Below, in pieces: positions 51,770-60,248 of a stretch of 64,000 nucleotides of DNA. Every line of letters starts with the position of its first letter. Within the stretch, counting starts at the first letter, position 1. Origin of the DNA: Brevibacillus parabrevis (lineage in GTDB: Bacteria > Bacillota > Bacilli > Brevibacillales > Brevibacillaceae); the NCBI RefSeq assembly GCF_003710905.1, contig NZ_RHHV01000002.1, positions 124,001 to 188,000 on the forward strand, given 5' to 3'. Both the position numbers and the translations under genes were made by a program. Below the pieces are notes generated by a model that had not been told where the DNA came from, did not search any database, and saw only the letters and a list, made by a program, of their open reading frames with translations.

Positions 51770-53155
51770 TTACACGATGCTTGCAAGCGCAGTAGCGAGC
51801 GCGTCGATCTCTTCTTTGGAATGGACTTCTGTCACGCAGAAAAGGGCGCATTGCTCAAGCTGCAGATCGTGTGTGGTCAGGTCGACGCCGCCGAAAATGC
51901 CGCGAGAGAGCAGAGCCGCGTTGATCTCCTTGACCGTTTTGCCTGTTTGCGAAAAGTCGATGACAAATTCTTTGAAAAACGGACCAGAAAACTTCAGCTC
52001 GACGCCAGGCAAGGAGGCGAGCTGCTTCGCGGCGTACTGGGAGCGTTGCATGATGCCCTGTCCAAGCTCTTCCATGCCGTCCGGCCCCATGGTCGCCAAA
52101 TACACGCCTGCGGTAATTCCCCACAGGGCGGTTTGCGTACCGACAGACTCTTTGCCTTTTTCCCGTTTGGCAAAAGAGGTGCGGTCGTACGCCACATCCC
52201 CGAAGCCATACTCGCCTTCGACTTCTGTCGGCGCGATGCCAAACAGGCGGGAAGGGTATTCCATGACGAAGGTTGGATCGTCGTGCGTCGCGATAAACCC
52301 GGATTGACCGCCGCCGTAATGCATGTGGACACCGAGTGGTTGCAAATCACCGCACACGATATCCGCTCCGTAGTTGGCGGGCGCTTCCATGACACCGAGC
52401 GAGCTTGGATCGACACCGACGACACACAATGCCCCGGCAGCGTGGGCGAGGTCTGCAATCAATTGCCCGTTCGTTTCCAGCGAGCCGAGGAAGGACGGAT
52501 TTTCAAAATAGACAGCGGCAGTGTTAGGGCCAAGCTTCGCCTGCAAGTCTGCCAGATCGATAGCTCCGGTATCTTCCGTGAAGTCCACCAGTGTAAGCGT
52601 CAGATCAGGGGAGGTGTAGTTTCGGATGATCAGCAGCTTGTCGGGATGGATGTTTTTCGGGAGCAACAGCTCGGTGCGCTTCGTAATGCGCGCTGCCATA
52701 CGCAGCGCAGTAGAAGCAGCCTGCGCCCAGTCAAAGGTCGGAACGTTGACGACATCCATGTCGACCAACTCGGCAACCAGGCTCTGGTATTCAAACAGGG
52801 CTTGAAAGCGTCCTTTGTCCTCGTATGGCTCACCTGCATAAGCGGTCAGAAACTCGGCGCGCGAGTTGATTTCGTCGCACACAGCCGGAATGAAGTGAGG
52901 CCAGCAGCCAGCCCCGAGAAAGCTGATGTATTCTTTCGTCGTAATGTTTTTGTTCATGAGCTGGTTGACGTGTCGCTCCAGCTCGTATTCGGTCAAAGCA
53001 GGGGGAATGTTCATTTTTTCTTTCAGGCGCAGCTCCTGCGGAATGTCAGCAAAAATCTCCTCAATGCTGCCTAGCCCGATTTCCTTCAGCATCTGCTCTT
53101 TGACAGCGGGCGCTGAGTTCGGGATGTACGGATGTGCAAAAGGTTTGGCGCTCAT
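51770..53155 (-). CDS. gcvPA: Glycine dehydrogenase (decarboxylating) subunit 1
   Basis: 461-residue partner subunit of the split P-protein: YIPNSAPAVKEQMLKEIGL, FLGAGCWPHFIPAVCDEI, FQALFEYQSLVAELVDMDVVN and GGGQSGFIATHD are typical. ATG 53155 is chosen (GGAGGGA upstream); longer frames lack a ribosome site. It is 23 bases ahead of gcvPB and 65 bases behind the dehydrogenase gene, all driven by the sigma-54 promoter at 54060. Confidence 0.9.
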   Translation of the reverse strand: MSAKPFAHPYIPNSAPAVKEQMLKEIGLGSIEEIFADIPQELRLKEKMNIPPALTEYELERHVNQLMNKNITTKEYISFLGAGCWPHFIPAVCDEINSRAEFLTAYAGEPYEDKGRFQALFEYQSLVAELVDMDVVNVPTFDWAQAASTALRMAARITKRTELLLPKNIHPDKLLIIRNYTSPDLTLTLVDFTEDTGAIDLADLQAKLGPNTAAVYFENPSFLGSLETNGQLIADLAHAAGALCVVGVDPSSLGVMEAPANYGADIVCGDLQPLGVHMHYGGGQSGFIATHDDPTFVMEYPSRLFGIAPTEVEGEYGFGDVAYDRTSFAKREKGKESVGTQTALWGITAGVYLATMGPDGMEELGQGIMQRSQYAAKQLASLPGVELKFSGPFFKEFVIDFSQTGKTVKEINAALLSRGIFGGVDLTTHDLQLEQCALFCVTEVHSKEEIDALATALASIV

Positions 53156-53220
53156 GTATGTGTCCCTCCATTTTTTCATACTTTTCTGTCATGTAAGAAT
53201 GTAAGAACGGAAAGCCGCTT

Positions 53221-54003
53221 CTAGGCCAGCCCGCCGCCATCTACGACCAGCACGGAGCCTGTCACCCAAGTCGAGAGGTCACTGGCAAAAAACAGGACGG
53301 CGTTGGCGATATCTTTTGGCGTGCCAAGACGCTCCAAAGGTCGGCCCTGCGCGGAGGAGACGAGGAAAGCCCCTTCTTCCTTATTCAGCTGGCGAGCTTC
53401 TTCCCGCAGCAGTGGCGTGTCCGTATCGCCAGGCGAAACGCAGTTGACGCGAATGTTCTCCGGGCCGTGATCGATTGCCATCGCCCTTGTCAGGTTGACG
53501 ATGCCTGCTTTGGCTGCGCAGTAGGCTGCTGCCTTGTCGCCGCCTTTGATGCCCCAGCCGGAGCCTGTGTTGATAATGCTGCCGCCGCCGTTTTTCGCCA
53601 TGATCGGAATGACGAATTTGGACAGGTTGTACGCCCCTTTGAGCGATACATCGATGACGAGATCCCACTCGTCTTCCGCCAGCTCGACGACCGTTTTGCG
53701 CCGGATGACGCCAGCGTTGTTGAACAAAATATCGATGCGGCCAAAAGCTTGCTCTACCGACTCGGCCACTTGCTGACAATCAGCTTGGGAAACGACGTTG
53801 CACATAAAAAACTGGGCGAACCCGCCAGACTCGTTAATCTCGCCTGCGGCTTTTTCTCCAAGCTCCTGATTGATGTCGAGCAGCATGACCTTGACGCCGA
53901 ATTGAGCGAGACGCTTTGCAGTGGCAAGGCCGATGCCGGAAGCGCCGCCTGTGACCAAGGCAATTTTTCCATCCAGTTGAAAAATATCGTTAACGTTTGG
54001 CAA
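53221..54003 (-). CDS. Short-chain dehydrogenase/reductase
   Basis: 260-residue classical SDR: cofactor motif TGGASGIG (about 18-25), NNAGV (about 93), catalytic Ser in NTGSGWGIKG, YCAAK with the Tyr/Lys pair near 158-162, and SPGDTDTP. Acidic D44 after the second strand (LLDINQ) suggests NAD preference. TTG 54003 follows GGGAGGA. It is the first gene after the sigma-54 promoter and precedes glycine decarboxylase; oxidation of a hydroxy compound that leads to glycine (for example a threonine- or serine-related substrate) would make sense but is inferred. Confidence 0.83.
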   Translation of the reverse strand: MPNVNDIFQLDGKIALVTGGASGIGLATAKRLAQFGVKVMLLDINQELGEKAAGEINESGGFAQFFMCNVVSQADCQQVAESVEQAFGRIDILFNNAGVIRRKTVVELAEDEWDLVIDVSLKGAYNLSKFVIPIMAKNGGGSIINTGSGWGIKGGDKAAAYCAAKAGIVNLTRAMAIDHGPENIRVNCVSPGDTDTPLLREEARQLNKEEGAFLVSSAQGRPLERLGTPKDIANAVLFFASDLSTWVTGSVLVVDGGGLA

Positions 54004-54059
54004 GGTTGATCGATCCTCCCTGGCTGTTTCATTTCTTTTGCTTTTGTGATCTTACATGT

Positions 54060-54075
54060 TGCAAGCTCTGTGCCA
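54060..54075 (-). promoter_or_regulatory. Sigma-54 promoter of the SDR-gcvPA-gcvPB operon
   Basis: On the minus strand TGGCAC - AGAGC - TTGCA matches the -24/-12 consensus with correct spacing, about 55 bases before the SDR start. It is nearly identical to the acoA promoter core at 9780. Confidence 0.88.
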
Positions 54076-54171
54076 ATATTTTTTTGGCAACGATTTTCCG
54101 AGTTCCGCTGCCAGTCTGATGCCAGAAATGGCGATTATGCCGTTCTTCGCCAGAAGCGCAGACACGTATTG

Positions 54172-54215
54172 TTTGCCACGATTGACAAACGATTTGCCAT
54201 TTTTGACACGGCAAA
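54172..54215. promoter_or_regulatory. Tandem candidate enhancer sites
   Basis: Two dyads: TTTGCCA-CGAT-TGACAAA (54172-54189, one mismatch) and TTTGCC-11 bases-GGCAAA (54193-54215). They lie 100-150 bases upstream of the minus-strand sigma-54 promoter and 70-110 bases before the activator gene, the right place for the activator to bind and loop. Confidence 0.5.
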
Positions 54216-54285
54216 AGGCAATTTGATTGTAAGGTATCTGAATTTTTAATAAACTAAAAGGAAGAGGAAACAAAGGGGGATGCGC

Positions 54286-56040
54286 ATGCTTTCGCTGGAA
54301 CGCTACAAGCCGGCTATCGAAAAAGTGATCACTGGCATTTCGGACATTTTAAACGTCGATGCAGCCGTCATCAACGAACGTGGTTTGCTGGTGGTCAGCA
54401 CAGAGCGCTATCTGAAACAGAAGGGCAACCATGTGCATATTCCTTCGCTGCAGTTCATCTTGTCAAAAGGCCAGTTTCTCGTAGACAAACCGGGTTTTAT
54501 GGAAATGTGCGAGGGCTGCCGTTTTCTTGACAGTTGTCCGGCAAAGGTCGAGCTGCTCTCGTCGATCAAGATTGCGGATCAGGCGATTGGGATCGTTTCC
54601 CTCACGTCTTTTACAAAAGAAGGGCAGCATCGCCTGTCCAAGCATACAGAGAAATACCAGCAAATTTTGCTGGAAATAAGCGAGTTGATTACGACGATCG
54701 TCCAGACTCATTCGGCTACCCAAACCAGCTCTGCCGATGAAGAAAAGCTTTTGCTGGAAGGGGCGCTTGATACGCTGAACGACGCGTACCTGACTTTTGA
54801 CCGCAGCGGCAATATCATCCATACTAACACCAGCGCCCGTATGCTTTTGGCCCAAAACGAGCTGCTTCCCGCCGACATCTCGCGGATGTTTTTGCCGTCC
54901 TTGTCAGGCATGGCGGCGCACTATTTGCCAGTCGCCAACTGTCTTGTCGACAAGCTCGATGCTTCGGCGGAGGCGACGCCAATCGTTGTCGACAACCAAC
55001 TGATCGGCGGGGTTTTGCGCGTCCCGCGGGAGTCTCCTGCGACTGCGCTGCCGCAAGCGGGGCAGCGACGTTCACTGTCTCTGAGAGATGAGGGCTTGGA
55101 TCATCTGGTTGGCAGCAGCGAGGCGATTCGCGAGGTCAAGGAAATCGCAAGGAAGATCAAGGACAGCAGCTCTACGGTGCTGATCACAGGTGAAACAGGA
55201 ACGGGAAAAGGGCATCTGGCCAAAGCGATCCATGATTCCGGCAACAGGGCGTTTTATCCGTTTGTAGCGATCAACTGTGCGAGCATTCCCGAGAGCTTGT
55301 TTGAAAGCGAACTGTTTGGCTATGAGGACGGAGCTTTTACAGGGGCCAAAAAAGGCGGCAAGCCGGGACGATTCGAGTTGGCAGATGGCGGGACGCTGTT
55401 TCTCGACGAGATTGGCGATATGCCGCTGTCTTTGCAAGCGAAGCTGCTGCGCGTATTGCAGGAAATGGTGGTGGAGCGTGTCGGTGGAACGAGAGCGTTT
55501 CCGATCAACGTTCGCGTCATCGCGGCCACGAATCAGAATTTGGAGGAGCTGGTGGCGAACAAGGCATTTCGCGCCGACCTTTACTATCGGCTGAACGTCA
55601 TTCCGCTCCACGTTCCGCCGCTTGCCGAAAGACGGGAGGATATCGAGCCGCTGGCGAATGCCTTTTTGCAAAAATGCGTGACGAAAACGGGGCGCAGCTT
55701 TTTCGGCTTTTCCCCCAATACGTTGGCTGTGCTCAAGGCGTATGACTGGCCGGGAAATGTCAGAGAGCTGGAAAACGCGATCGAATATGCGATGAACATG
55801 GAGAGCGATTCCGTCATCACGCCAGGCAGTTTGCCACCCCGGCTGCGCAGTCGGTTGGTCACTGGCCACTCTGCTGCGACGACTGCGATCAAGGCGCGCG
55901 TCGCTGATGTGCAAGCGGACGCGATCCGTGCTGCTTTGCAAAAGCACGGAACCGATCTGAAAGGAAAGCAGAAAGTATCGGAAGAGCTGGGAATCGGAAT
56001 CCGCACGCTGTACCGCAAGCTGAAACTGCTGGGCATATAG
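54286..56040 (+). CDS. PrdR-like sigma-54-dependent activator
   Basis: 584-residue enhancer-binding protein. The N-terminal sensor (about 1-150) has C-x2-C-x5-C (CEGCRFLDSC, cysteines 75, 78, 84), as in PrdR-like regulators, followed by a PAS-like segment (about 155-250). The AAA+ domain has GETGTGKG (glycine where glutamate is usual), GAFTGA and GTLFLDEIGD; the C-terminus is a Fis-type helix-turn-helix (VSEELGIGIRTLYRKLKLLGI). ATG 54286 has AAAGGGGG six bases upstream; ATG 54280 abuts it. Divergent from the sigma-54 promoter of SDR-gcvPA-gcvPB, its likely target. The cysteines may bind a metal or Fe-S cluster. Confidence 0.85.
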   Translation: MLSLERYKPAIEKVITGISDILNVDAAVINERGLLVVSTERYLKQKGNHVHIPSLQFILSKGQFLVDKPGFMEMCEGCRFLDSCPAKVELLSSIKIADQAIGIVSLTSFTKEGQHRLSKHTEKYQQILLEISELITTIVQTHSATQTSSADEEKLLLEGALDTLNDAYLTFDRSGNIIHTNTSARMLLAQNELLPADISRMFLPSLSGMAAHYLPVANCLVDKLDASAEATPIVVDNQLIGGVLRVPRESPATALPQAGQRRSLSLRDEGLDHLVGSSEAIREVKEIARKIKDSSSTVLITGETGTGKGHLAKAIHDSGNRAFYPFVAINCASIPESLFESELFGYEDGAFTGAKKGGKPGRFELADGGTLFLDEIGDMPLSLQAKLLRVLQEMVVERVGGTRAFPINVRVIAATNQNLEELVANKAFRADLYYRLNVIPLHVPPLAERREDIEPLANAFLQKCVTKTGRSFFGFSPNTLAVLKAYDWPGNVRELENAIEYAMNMESDSVITPGSLPPRLRSRLVTGHSAATTAIKARVADVQADAIRAALQKHGTDLKGKQKVSEELGIGIRTLYRKLKLLGI

Positions 56041-56063
56041 CTGGCATATAGGAGGGCGACAAA

Positions 56064-56852
56064 ATGGGTGAGTTCGATACTTTGTTTCGGCAACGAATTG
56101 GCATTCCAGAAACTGAGACGATTCCTTTTGAAAAGCTGGACTTGGTTCTGGAAAAAGCAGCGCTGGCTATCCCTTTTGAAAATATGCGCGTCATCGAGCA
56201 ACAAACGAAAGCGATCACCAAAGAAAATGTGATGAGCAAAATATTGGTGGAGCGGGAAGGCGGGCTGTGCTACGAGCTTAACTCGCTTTTGTATTTCTTT
56301 TTGCTGGAAAACGGCTTTGATGCCGTTTTGACCAGAGGGGTCGTGTATAAGCCTGCGGAACGAGCCTTTTTGACGATTGGACGCACGCATCTGACGATTG
56401 TGCTCCGTCATCAAGGGCGGCAGTATCTAGTGGACACCGGGTTTGGCGGGAACTTGCCGCTGAAGCCTGTTCCGTTGAGCGGTGAGACGGTGACTTCTGC
56501 TAATGGAGAGTTTCGTGTAGGCAGAACGGACAGCGAGTATGGGAGCCATGTGCTGGAGATGAAGTTGAAGCACAAGGATACCGAGTGGAGAATCGGGTAT
56601 GCTTTCGACCCCGAAAGGCCGATTGCCGGGCTATTCGAATGCGATGAGATTCAGACGATTATCGCTGATCACGCCGAGTCTCCTTTCAACAAAAGCCCAT
56701 TGCTGACGCAGTTGACGCCTACGGGAAACATCACTTTGACGAATGCCACGTTTACCGAGTGGGTCGATGGGCGTGTGACGAAGGAGAGCATTGACGAAGC
56801 TAGATTTAAAGCGTTGGCCAGGCGGTATTTTGGCTGGCGGGATTGGGATTGA
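56064..56852 (+). CDS. Arylamine N-acetyltransferase
   Basis: 262-residue NAT. Catalytic triad is C69 (REGGLCYELN), H109 (RTHLTIVL) and D124 (VDTGFGG). The enzyme transfers acetyl groups from acetyl-CoA to aromatic amines and hydrazines. ATG 56064 has AGGAGGGC upstream. It lies 23 bases after the activator and may be cotranscribed, though no functional link is obvious. The long repeat region follows. Confidence 0.9.
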   Translation: MGEFDTLFRQRIGIPETETIPFEKLDLVLEKAALAIPFENMRVIEQQTKAITKENVMSKILVEREGGLCYELNSLLYFFLLENGFDAVLTRGVVYKPAERAFLTIGRTHLTIVLRHQGRQYLVDTGFGGNLPLKPVPLSGETVTSANGEFRVGRTDSEYGSHVLEMKLKHKDTEWRIGYAFDPERPIAGLFECDEIQTIIADHAESPFNKSPLLTQLTPTGNITLTNATFTEWVDGRVTKESIDEARFKALARRYFGWRDWD

Positions 56853-56946
56853 TGACTGTTAGGCTTTGGGCGGATCGTGGTTTTTTGAAAGATTGATCTG
56901 GGGTGGAAATTTTCAGTACGGTTGTTGATCGCGGCTGTGGTGGAGA

Positions 56947-57152
56947 GAGGAAACAGGAGAAACCGCGGCAGGGACGTGGACCTCTCGCAGGGAAGCGTGG
57001 ACTGCCCGTCTCCGGCGAAAAAGGAAAACCGCGTCAAAAGCAGCGAGATCGAAGAAGCGGACGCACGTTGCCGCTTAAAAGCGTGTTTTCCTTTTTCGCC
57101 TCCGTCTCGGAAGGAGTCCCAAAGCCCTTTTGCTTGTTTCTCCTGTTTCCTC
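56947..57152. repeat. Nested-palindrome repeat, copy A1
   Basis: Outer 17-base perfect arms begin GAGGAAACAGG (56947) and end TGTTTCCTC (57152); inner 16-base perfect arms GGCGAAAAAGGAAAAC (57014) and GTTTTCCTTTTTCGCC (57085). The element could fold as one long cruciform or RNA hairpin with a second hairpin inside. The homologous unit repeats at exactly 300-base period. Confidence 0.9.
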
Positions 57153-57246
57153 GGCCAACGATAAGCTTTGGTCGGAAAGTGCTTATTTGAAAGTTGATCT
57201 GGGATGAAAATTTTCAGTGCGTTGTTGATCGCGGCTGTAGTGGAGA

Positions 57247-57452
57247 GAGGAGACAGGAGAAACCGCTGTAGGGACTTGGGCCTCTCGCGGGGAAGCGTGG
57301 ACTGCCCGTCTCCGGCGAAAAAGGAAAACCGCGTCAAAAGCAGCGAGATCGAGGAAGCGGACGCACGTTGCCGCTTAAAGGCGTGTTTTCCTTTTTCACC
57401 TCCGTCTCGGTAGGAGTCCCAAAGCCCTTTCGCTTGTTTCTCCTGTTTCCTC
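57247..57452. repeat. Nested-palindrome repeat, copy A2
   Basis: Direct tandem copy of A1, shifted exactly 300 bases and over 90% identical by eye. One arm position differs (GAGGAGACAGG). A third partial start of the flanking sequence (GCTTTGGTCGGACATCGC) follows at 57464. Confidence 0.9.
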
Positions 57453-57701
57453 GGCCAACGTGTGGCTTTGGTCGGACATCGCTTTTGGATGGTTGATCAG
57501 GGGGGAAAATCCAGAGCAGAAATTGAACAAGTTTTTTCATGAACGGGTTGTATGAAGCGACCGTCTTCAAGAAGACTCTTGCTCATGTTTCTGTGTTTTT
57601 TTGAAATCCCCGATCACGCAGACTACAAAGCGTCAGCTCAAACAAGCTTTTTGGCATTGGCATTTCCTTTGAAACCCGCGCCGACCACAACCAGCCCCTG
57701 A
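57453..57701. other. Spacer between repeat pairs
   Basis: Holds the partial A flank, about 100 bases of unique sequence with a short dyad (CGACCGTCTTC-AAGAAGACTC), and the leading flank of copy B1 from about 57622. No gene is supported. Confidence 0.4.
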
Positions 57702-57907
57702 CGAGGAAAGAGACGAAATCCGCGAAAGCTCTTTGGGATACCGACCGAGGTTCCGAGGAAAAAGCGAAACACGGTTTTAAGCGTCAACGTGCCCCCGCTT
57801 CTCTGAGTCCGCTGCTTTTGACGCGGTTTCGCTTTTTCCCCGGAGCCGTGCAGTCTAGACCCACAGGGGGTATCCCAAGAAGCTACAGCGATTCGTCTCT
57901 TTCCTCG
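57702..57907. repeat. Nested-palindrome repeat, copy B1 (inverted relative to A)
   Basis: Outer 16-base perfect arms CGAGGAAAGAGACGAA (57702) and TTCGTCTCTTTCCTCG (57892); inner arms AAAAAGCGAAAC and GTTTCGCTTTTT. Same 206-base span as copy A. Its centre, read on the minus strand (CGCGTCAAAAGCAGCG), matches the centre of A on the plus strand, showing that A and B are diverged copies in opposite orientation. Confidence 0.9.
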
Positions 57908-58014
57908 CCACGCCTAAAGTACCGATGAAGCAAACTACAAAGCGTCAGCCCGAGCAAGCTTTTTGGCATTGGCATTTTTCCTTGAAACTCCCGCCGACCA
58001 CAACCAACCCCTGA

Positions 58015-58220
58015 CGAGGAAAGAGACGAAATCCGCGAAAGCTCTTTGGGATACCGACCGAGGTTCCGAGGAAAAAGCGAAACACGGTTTTAAGCGTCAA
58101 CGTGCCCCCGCTTCTCTGAGTCCGCTGCTTTTGACGCGGTTTCGCTTTTTCCCCGGAACCGTGCAGTCTAGGCCCACAGAGGGTATCCCAAGAAGCTACA
58201 GCGATTCGTCTCTTTCCTCG
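58015..58220. repeat. Nested-palindrome repeat, copy B2
   Basis: Tandem copy of B1 at a 312-313-base period, nearly identical, including the flanking CTACAAAGCGTCAGC segment. A broken third flank (CTGCAAAGCGCCGCC) follows at 58248. Confidence 0.9.
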
Positions 58221-58261
58221 CCCCGCCTAAAGTACCGATGACACAAACTGCAAAGCGCCGC

Positions 58262-58305
58262 CCAAAAAAGAAAAAAGGCTTCGCACACAACACCGTGGCG
58301 GAGCC
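58262..58305 (-). terminator. Terminator of the BlaI/BlaR1-like operon
   Basis: On the minus strand GGCTCCGC pairs with GCGAAGCC (one G-U pair) and is followed by TTTTTTCTTTTTT. Confidence 0.8.
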
Positions 58306-58322
58306 TTCCATCGTATGTTCTA

Positions 58323-59747
58323 TCAGTTAGCAGCTTGTTGCGGCAAATACTTCAACGGATCAACAGGCGCTCCATCTTTGGTCATCTGGAAAAGAAGATG
58401 CGGCCCCGTGCTGCGGCCCGTGCTTCCCAGCAACCCGATAAGCTGGTCTTGGGCGACGAGCGCGCCTTGCTCGACCTCCAGTTTTTCCAGATGCGCGTAA
58501 ACGGTTTGGTAGCCGTCTTCATGCGCAACGACAACGTGATTCCCAGATTTTGCATCATAAGCGGCTTTGATTACGGTTCCGGCGGCAGACGCTTTGACAG
58601 GGGTGCTCTCTTTATTCATGATGGAAATGGCGTACTGCTCGCCGCCACTTACAACCTCACCCGCGACAGGCAGGTGGAACAGCGGCTCTTTGCCCCATGT
58701 TTCCTGGGCGCCTGTCAAAGTGAATGCGCCCAAAGCGATAATGGCGCTTATGCTGAAAGCGGCCCATGCATACGTGGTCCTTTGAAATCGACGGATCATG
58801 TGGATTCTCCTTTTGATGTATTTTTTTGAACTGGCAAATCCGGCGGTCAGGGCGCTTTGTTGTGGGTTCGCATACAATTCCAGCGCTTTGACCATGGTGT
58901 AGCCGTACGCTGTCACTTCCGATTCGCGCAAACAAGCAAGGGTCATGGCGTCGCAAGCAACCTCCTGATCTTGCCTCATGCGGAAAACGGCGTACCACAT
59001 CAGCGGATTGAACCAGTTTAGAATCAGCAGCGCGTGTGCCAGGCCGTTCACAGCGATGTCATGCCGTTTGTAGTGACAAAGCTCGTGCAAGAAAATATGG
59101 CGCAATTCGTCTGCATCGAGCTTTTCCAAAAACAGCGCGGGCAAAAGAATCCGCGGCCGCCAAATCCCCAGCAAGGCAGGACTTGTCACGGCGCTGCTGA
59201 TCGACAACGGAATAGAAGCGGCGATACCTAGCTGCTTTTTGCAACTCGCATACAGTTGTAAAATCGCAACGTCTTGCACTGGCTGAATGTCCAATTTGCG
59301 TGCCGAAAAGCTGCGGGCGGACCAGGCTGTCGCAACAGCAAAAACAATGACCCCGAGCAGCCACAAAAAAGAGAGCGGGTCGAACCAAAAGAAACGTGCC
59401 TCTTCCGGCATGTATGTATATGTATCTGGATGCGCGACAAAATGCGGCGGCTGAAGAGGAACATCGACTTGCAAAGCAGCGGTTCCAGCTCGGGAGGACG
59501 GATATGGCACGGGTGTGGAAAAGGCAGCTGGCAGCCAATTAAAGAGACTGAGCGGACTTGCGAGAGACAAAGGGACGGCCAGCTTGATGATCAGCAGAAA
59601 CCAGACGCCATAGTGAAAGCGGGCAGGCAAATATCCGCCCAAAATCAGCTTGAACAGCAAAATCACCAGCACCAGAAAGCTTGCTTGCAGGGAGTTGAGC
59701 GAAATCCAGGAAAATGTCGCGTGCAGGAGCGAGACTAGCCATTCCAC
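58323..59747 (-). CDS. BlaR1-like M56 membrane protease fused to a degenerate M23 domain
   Basis: 474 residues. N-terminal membrane helices (19-34, 47-60, 125-141), then a cytoplasmic M56 protease domain with HELCH at 221-225, a further helix near 335-353, and an extracellular C-terminal M23/LytM-like domain (about 375-470). That domain keeps VYAHL and GSTGRSTGPH but has lost the HxGID metal ligands (region reads AISIMNKES) and the second His of HxH (GPHLLFQ), so it should not bind zinc or cut peptidoglycan. It probably senses wall fragments or damage and relays to the protease, which destroys the BlaI-type repressor encoded just upstream (gap of four bases). Confidence 0.85.
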   Translation of the reverse strand: MEWLVSLLHATFSWISLNSLQASFLVLVILLFKLILGGYLPARFHYGVWFLLIIKLAVPLSLASPLSLFNWLPAAFSTPVPYPSSRAGTAALQVDVPLQPPHFVAHPDTYTYMPEEARFFWFDPLSFLWLLGVIVFAVATAWSARSFSARKLDIQPVQDVAILQLYASCKKQLGIAASIPLSISSAVTSPALLGIWRPRILLPALFLEKLDADELRHIFLHELCHYKRHDIAVNGLAHALLILNWFNPLMWYAVFRMRQDQEVACDAMTLACLRESEVTAYGYTMVKALELYANPQQSALTAGFASSKKYIKRRIHMIRRFQRTTYAWAAFSISAIIALGAFTLTGAQETWGKEPLFHLPVAGEVVSGGEQYAISIMNKESTPVKASAAGTVIKAAYDAKSGNHVVVAHEDGYQTVYAHLEKLEVEQGALVAQDQLIGLLGSTGRSTGPHLLFQMTKDGAPVDPLKYLPQQAAN

Positions 59748-59751
59748 AGAG

Positions 59752-60126
59752 CTATTTCTCCTTCTCCGCCAAAATATTTTTCAACTCTTCTATTTCCTTG
59801 GCTGAGAGTTTCTCTTCCTGCAAAAAGTGGACGAGCATCGGCTTTAGCGCTCCCCCGTAGACGCGCTGCAAAAAAGACTGCCGCTCGGTTCGCTTGCATT
59901 CTTCTTCGCCGAGCACAGGCGAGTAATAATAGACGCGATTGATTTGTTCAAACGAAATGACGCCCTTTTGCAAAAGGCGGCTGAGCAATGTCTTGATGGT
60001 CTTTTCCTTCCAGGTCTTGTTGTCGCGCAAGGCAGCAATCACATCAGATGCCGCAGCCGGGGATTTGGCCCAGAGGACCTTCATAATCTCCCATTCGGCA
60101 TCGGAAATTCGCGGATGATCATCCAT
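59752..60126 (-). CDS. BlaI/MecI-family repressor
   Basis: 124-residue winged-helix repressor: ISDAEWEIMKVLWAKSPAAASDVIAAL and TIKTLLSRLLQKGVISFEQINRVYYYSPVL, with the C-terminal dimerisation helix LSAKEIEELKNILAEKEK. ATG 60126 has AAGGAGGAC upstream. Two operators before its own start (60148, 60178) indicate autoregulation together with the sensor protease. No beta-lactamase or PBP gene lies in the window, so the target may be another envelope gene. Confidence 0.9.
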   Translation of the reverse strand: MDDHPRISDAEWEIMKVLWAKSPAAASDVIAALRDNKTWKEKTIKTLLSRLLQKGVISFEQINRVYYYSPVLGEEECKRTERQSFLQRVYGGALKPMLVHFLQEEKLSAKEIEELKNILAEKEK

Positions 60127-60147
60127 TAACGACAGTCCTCCTTGGAT

Positions 60148-60157
60148 TACAATTGTA
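60148..60157. promoter_or_regulatory. BlaI-type operator 1
   Basis: TACAATTGTA matches the TACA-N2-TGTA core of BlaI/MecI operators; 22 bases upstream of the repressor start. Confidence 0.7.
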
Positions 60158-60177
60158 GTCGATCGACAGTTATAGAT

Positions 60178-60187
60178 TACACTTGTA
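60178..60187. promoter_or_regulatory. BlaI-type operator 2
   Basis: TACACTTGTA within GATTACACTTGTAATC, exactly 30 bases from operator 1, about three helical turns, so two dimers could bind one face of the DNA. Confidence 0.7.
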
Positions 60188-60248
60188 ATCTTATGTTGTC
60201 AACTCTCTCTGTTGCATATGAAATCTTTTAAATCCGACAAACGAAAAA

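Noticed and set aside
50055..53074. Long plus-strand frames opposite gcvPB and gcvPA
   Set aside because: Antisense of two well-conserved enzymes; no start signals.
56669..57337. A 222-codon minus-strand frame across repeat copies A1 and A2
   Set aside because: It consists of two repeats of the palindrome plus the antisense of the N-acetyltransferase gene, with no ribosome site; it is a by-product of the repeats.
57963..58241. A 92-codon plus-strand frame in repeat copy B2
   Set aside because: Entirely inside the palindromic repeat, no ribosome site, and the equivalent frame in copy B1 has no matching start.
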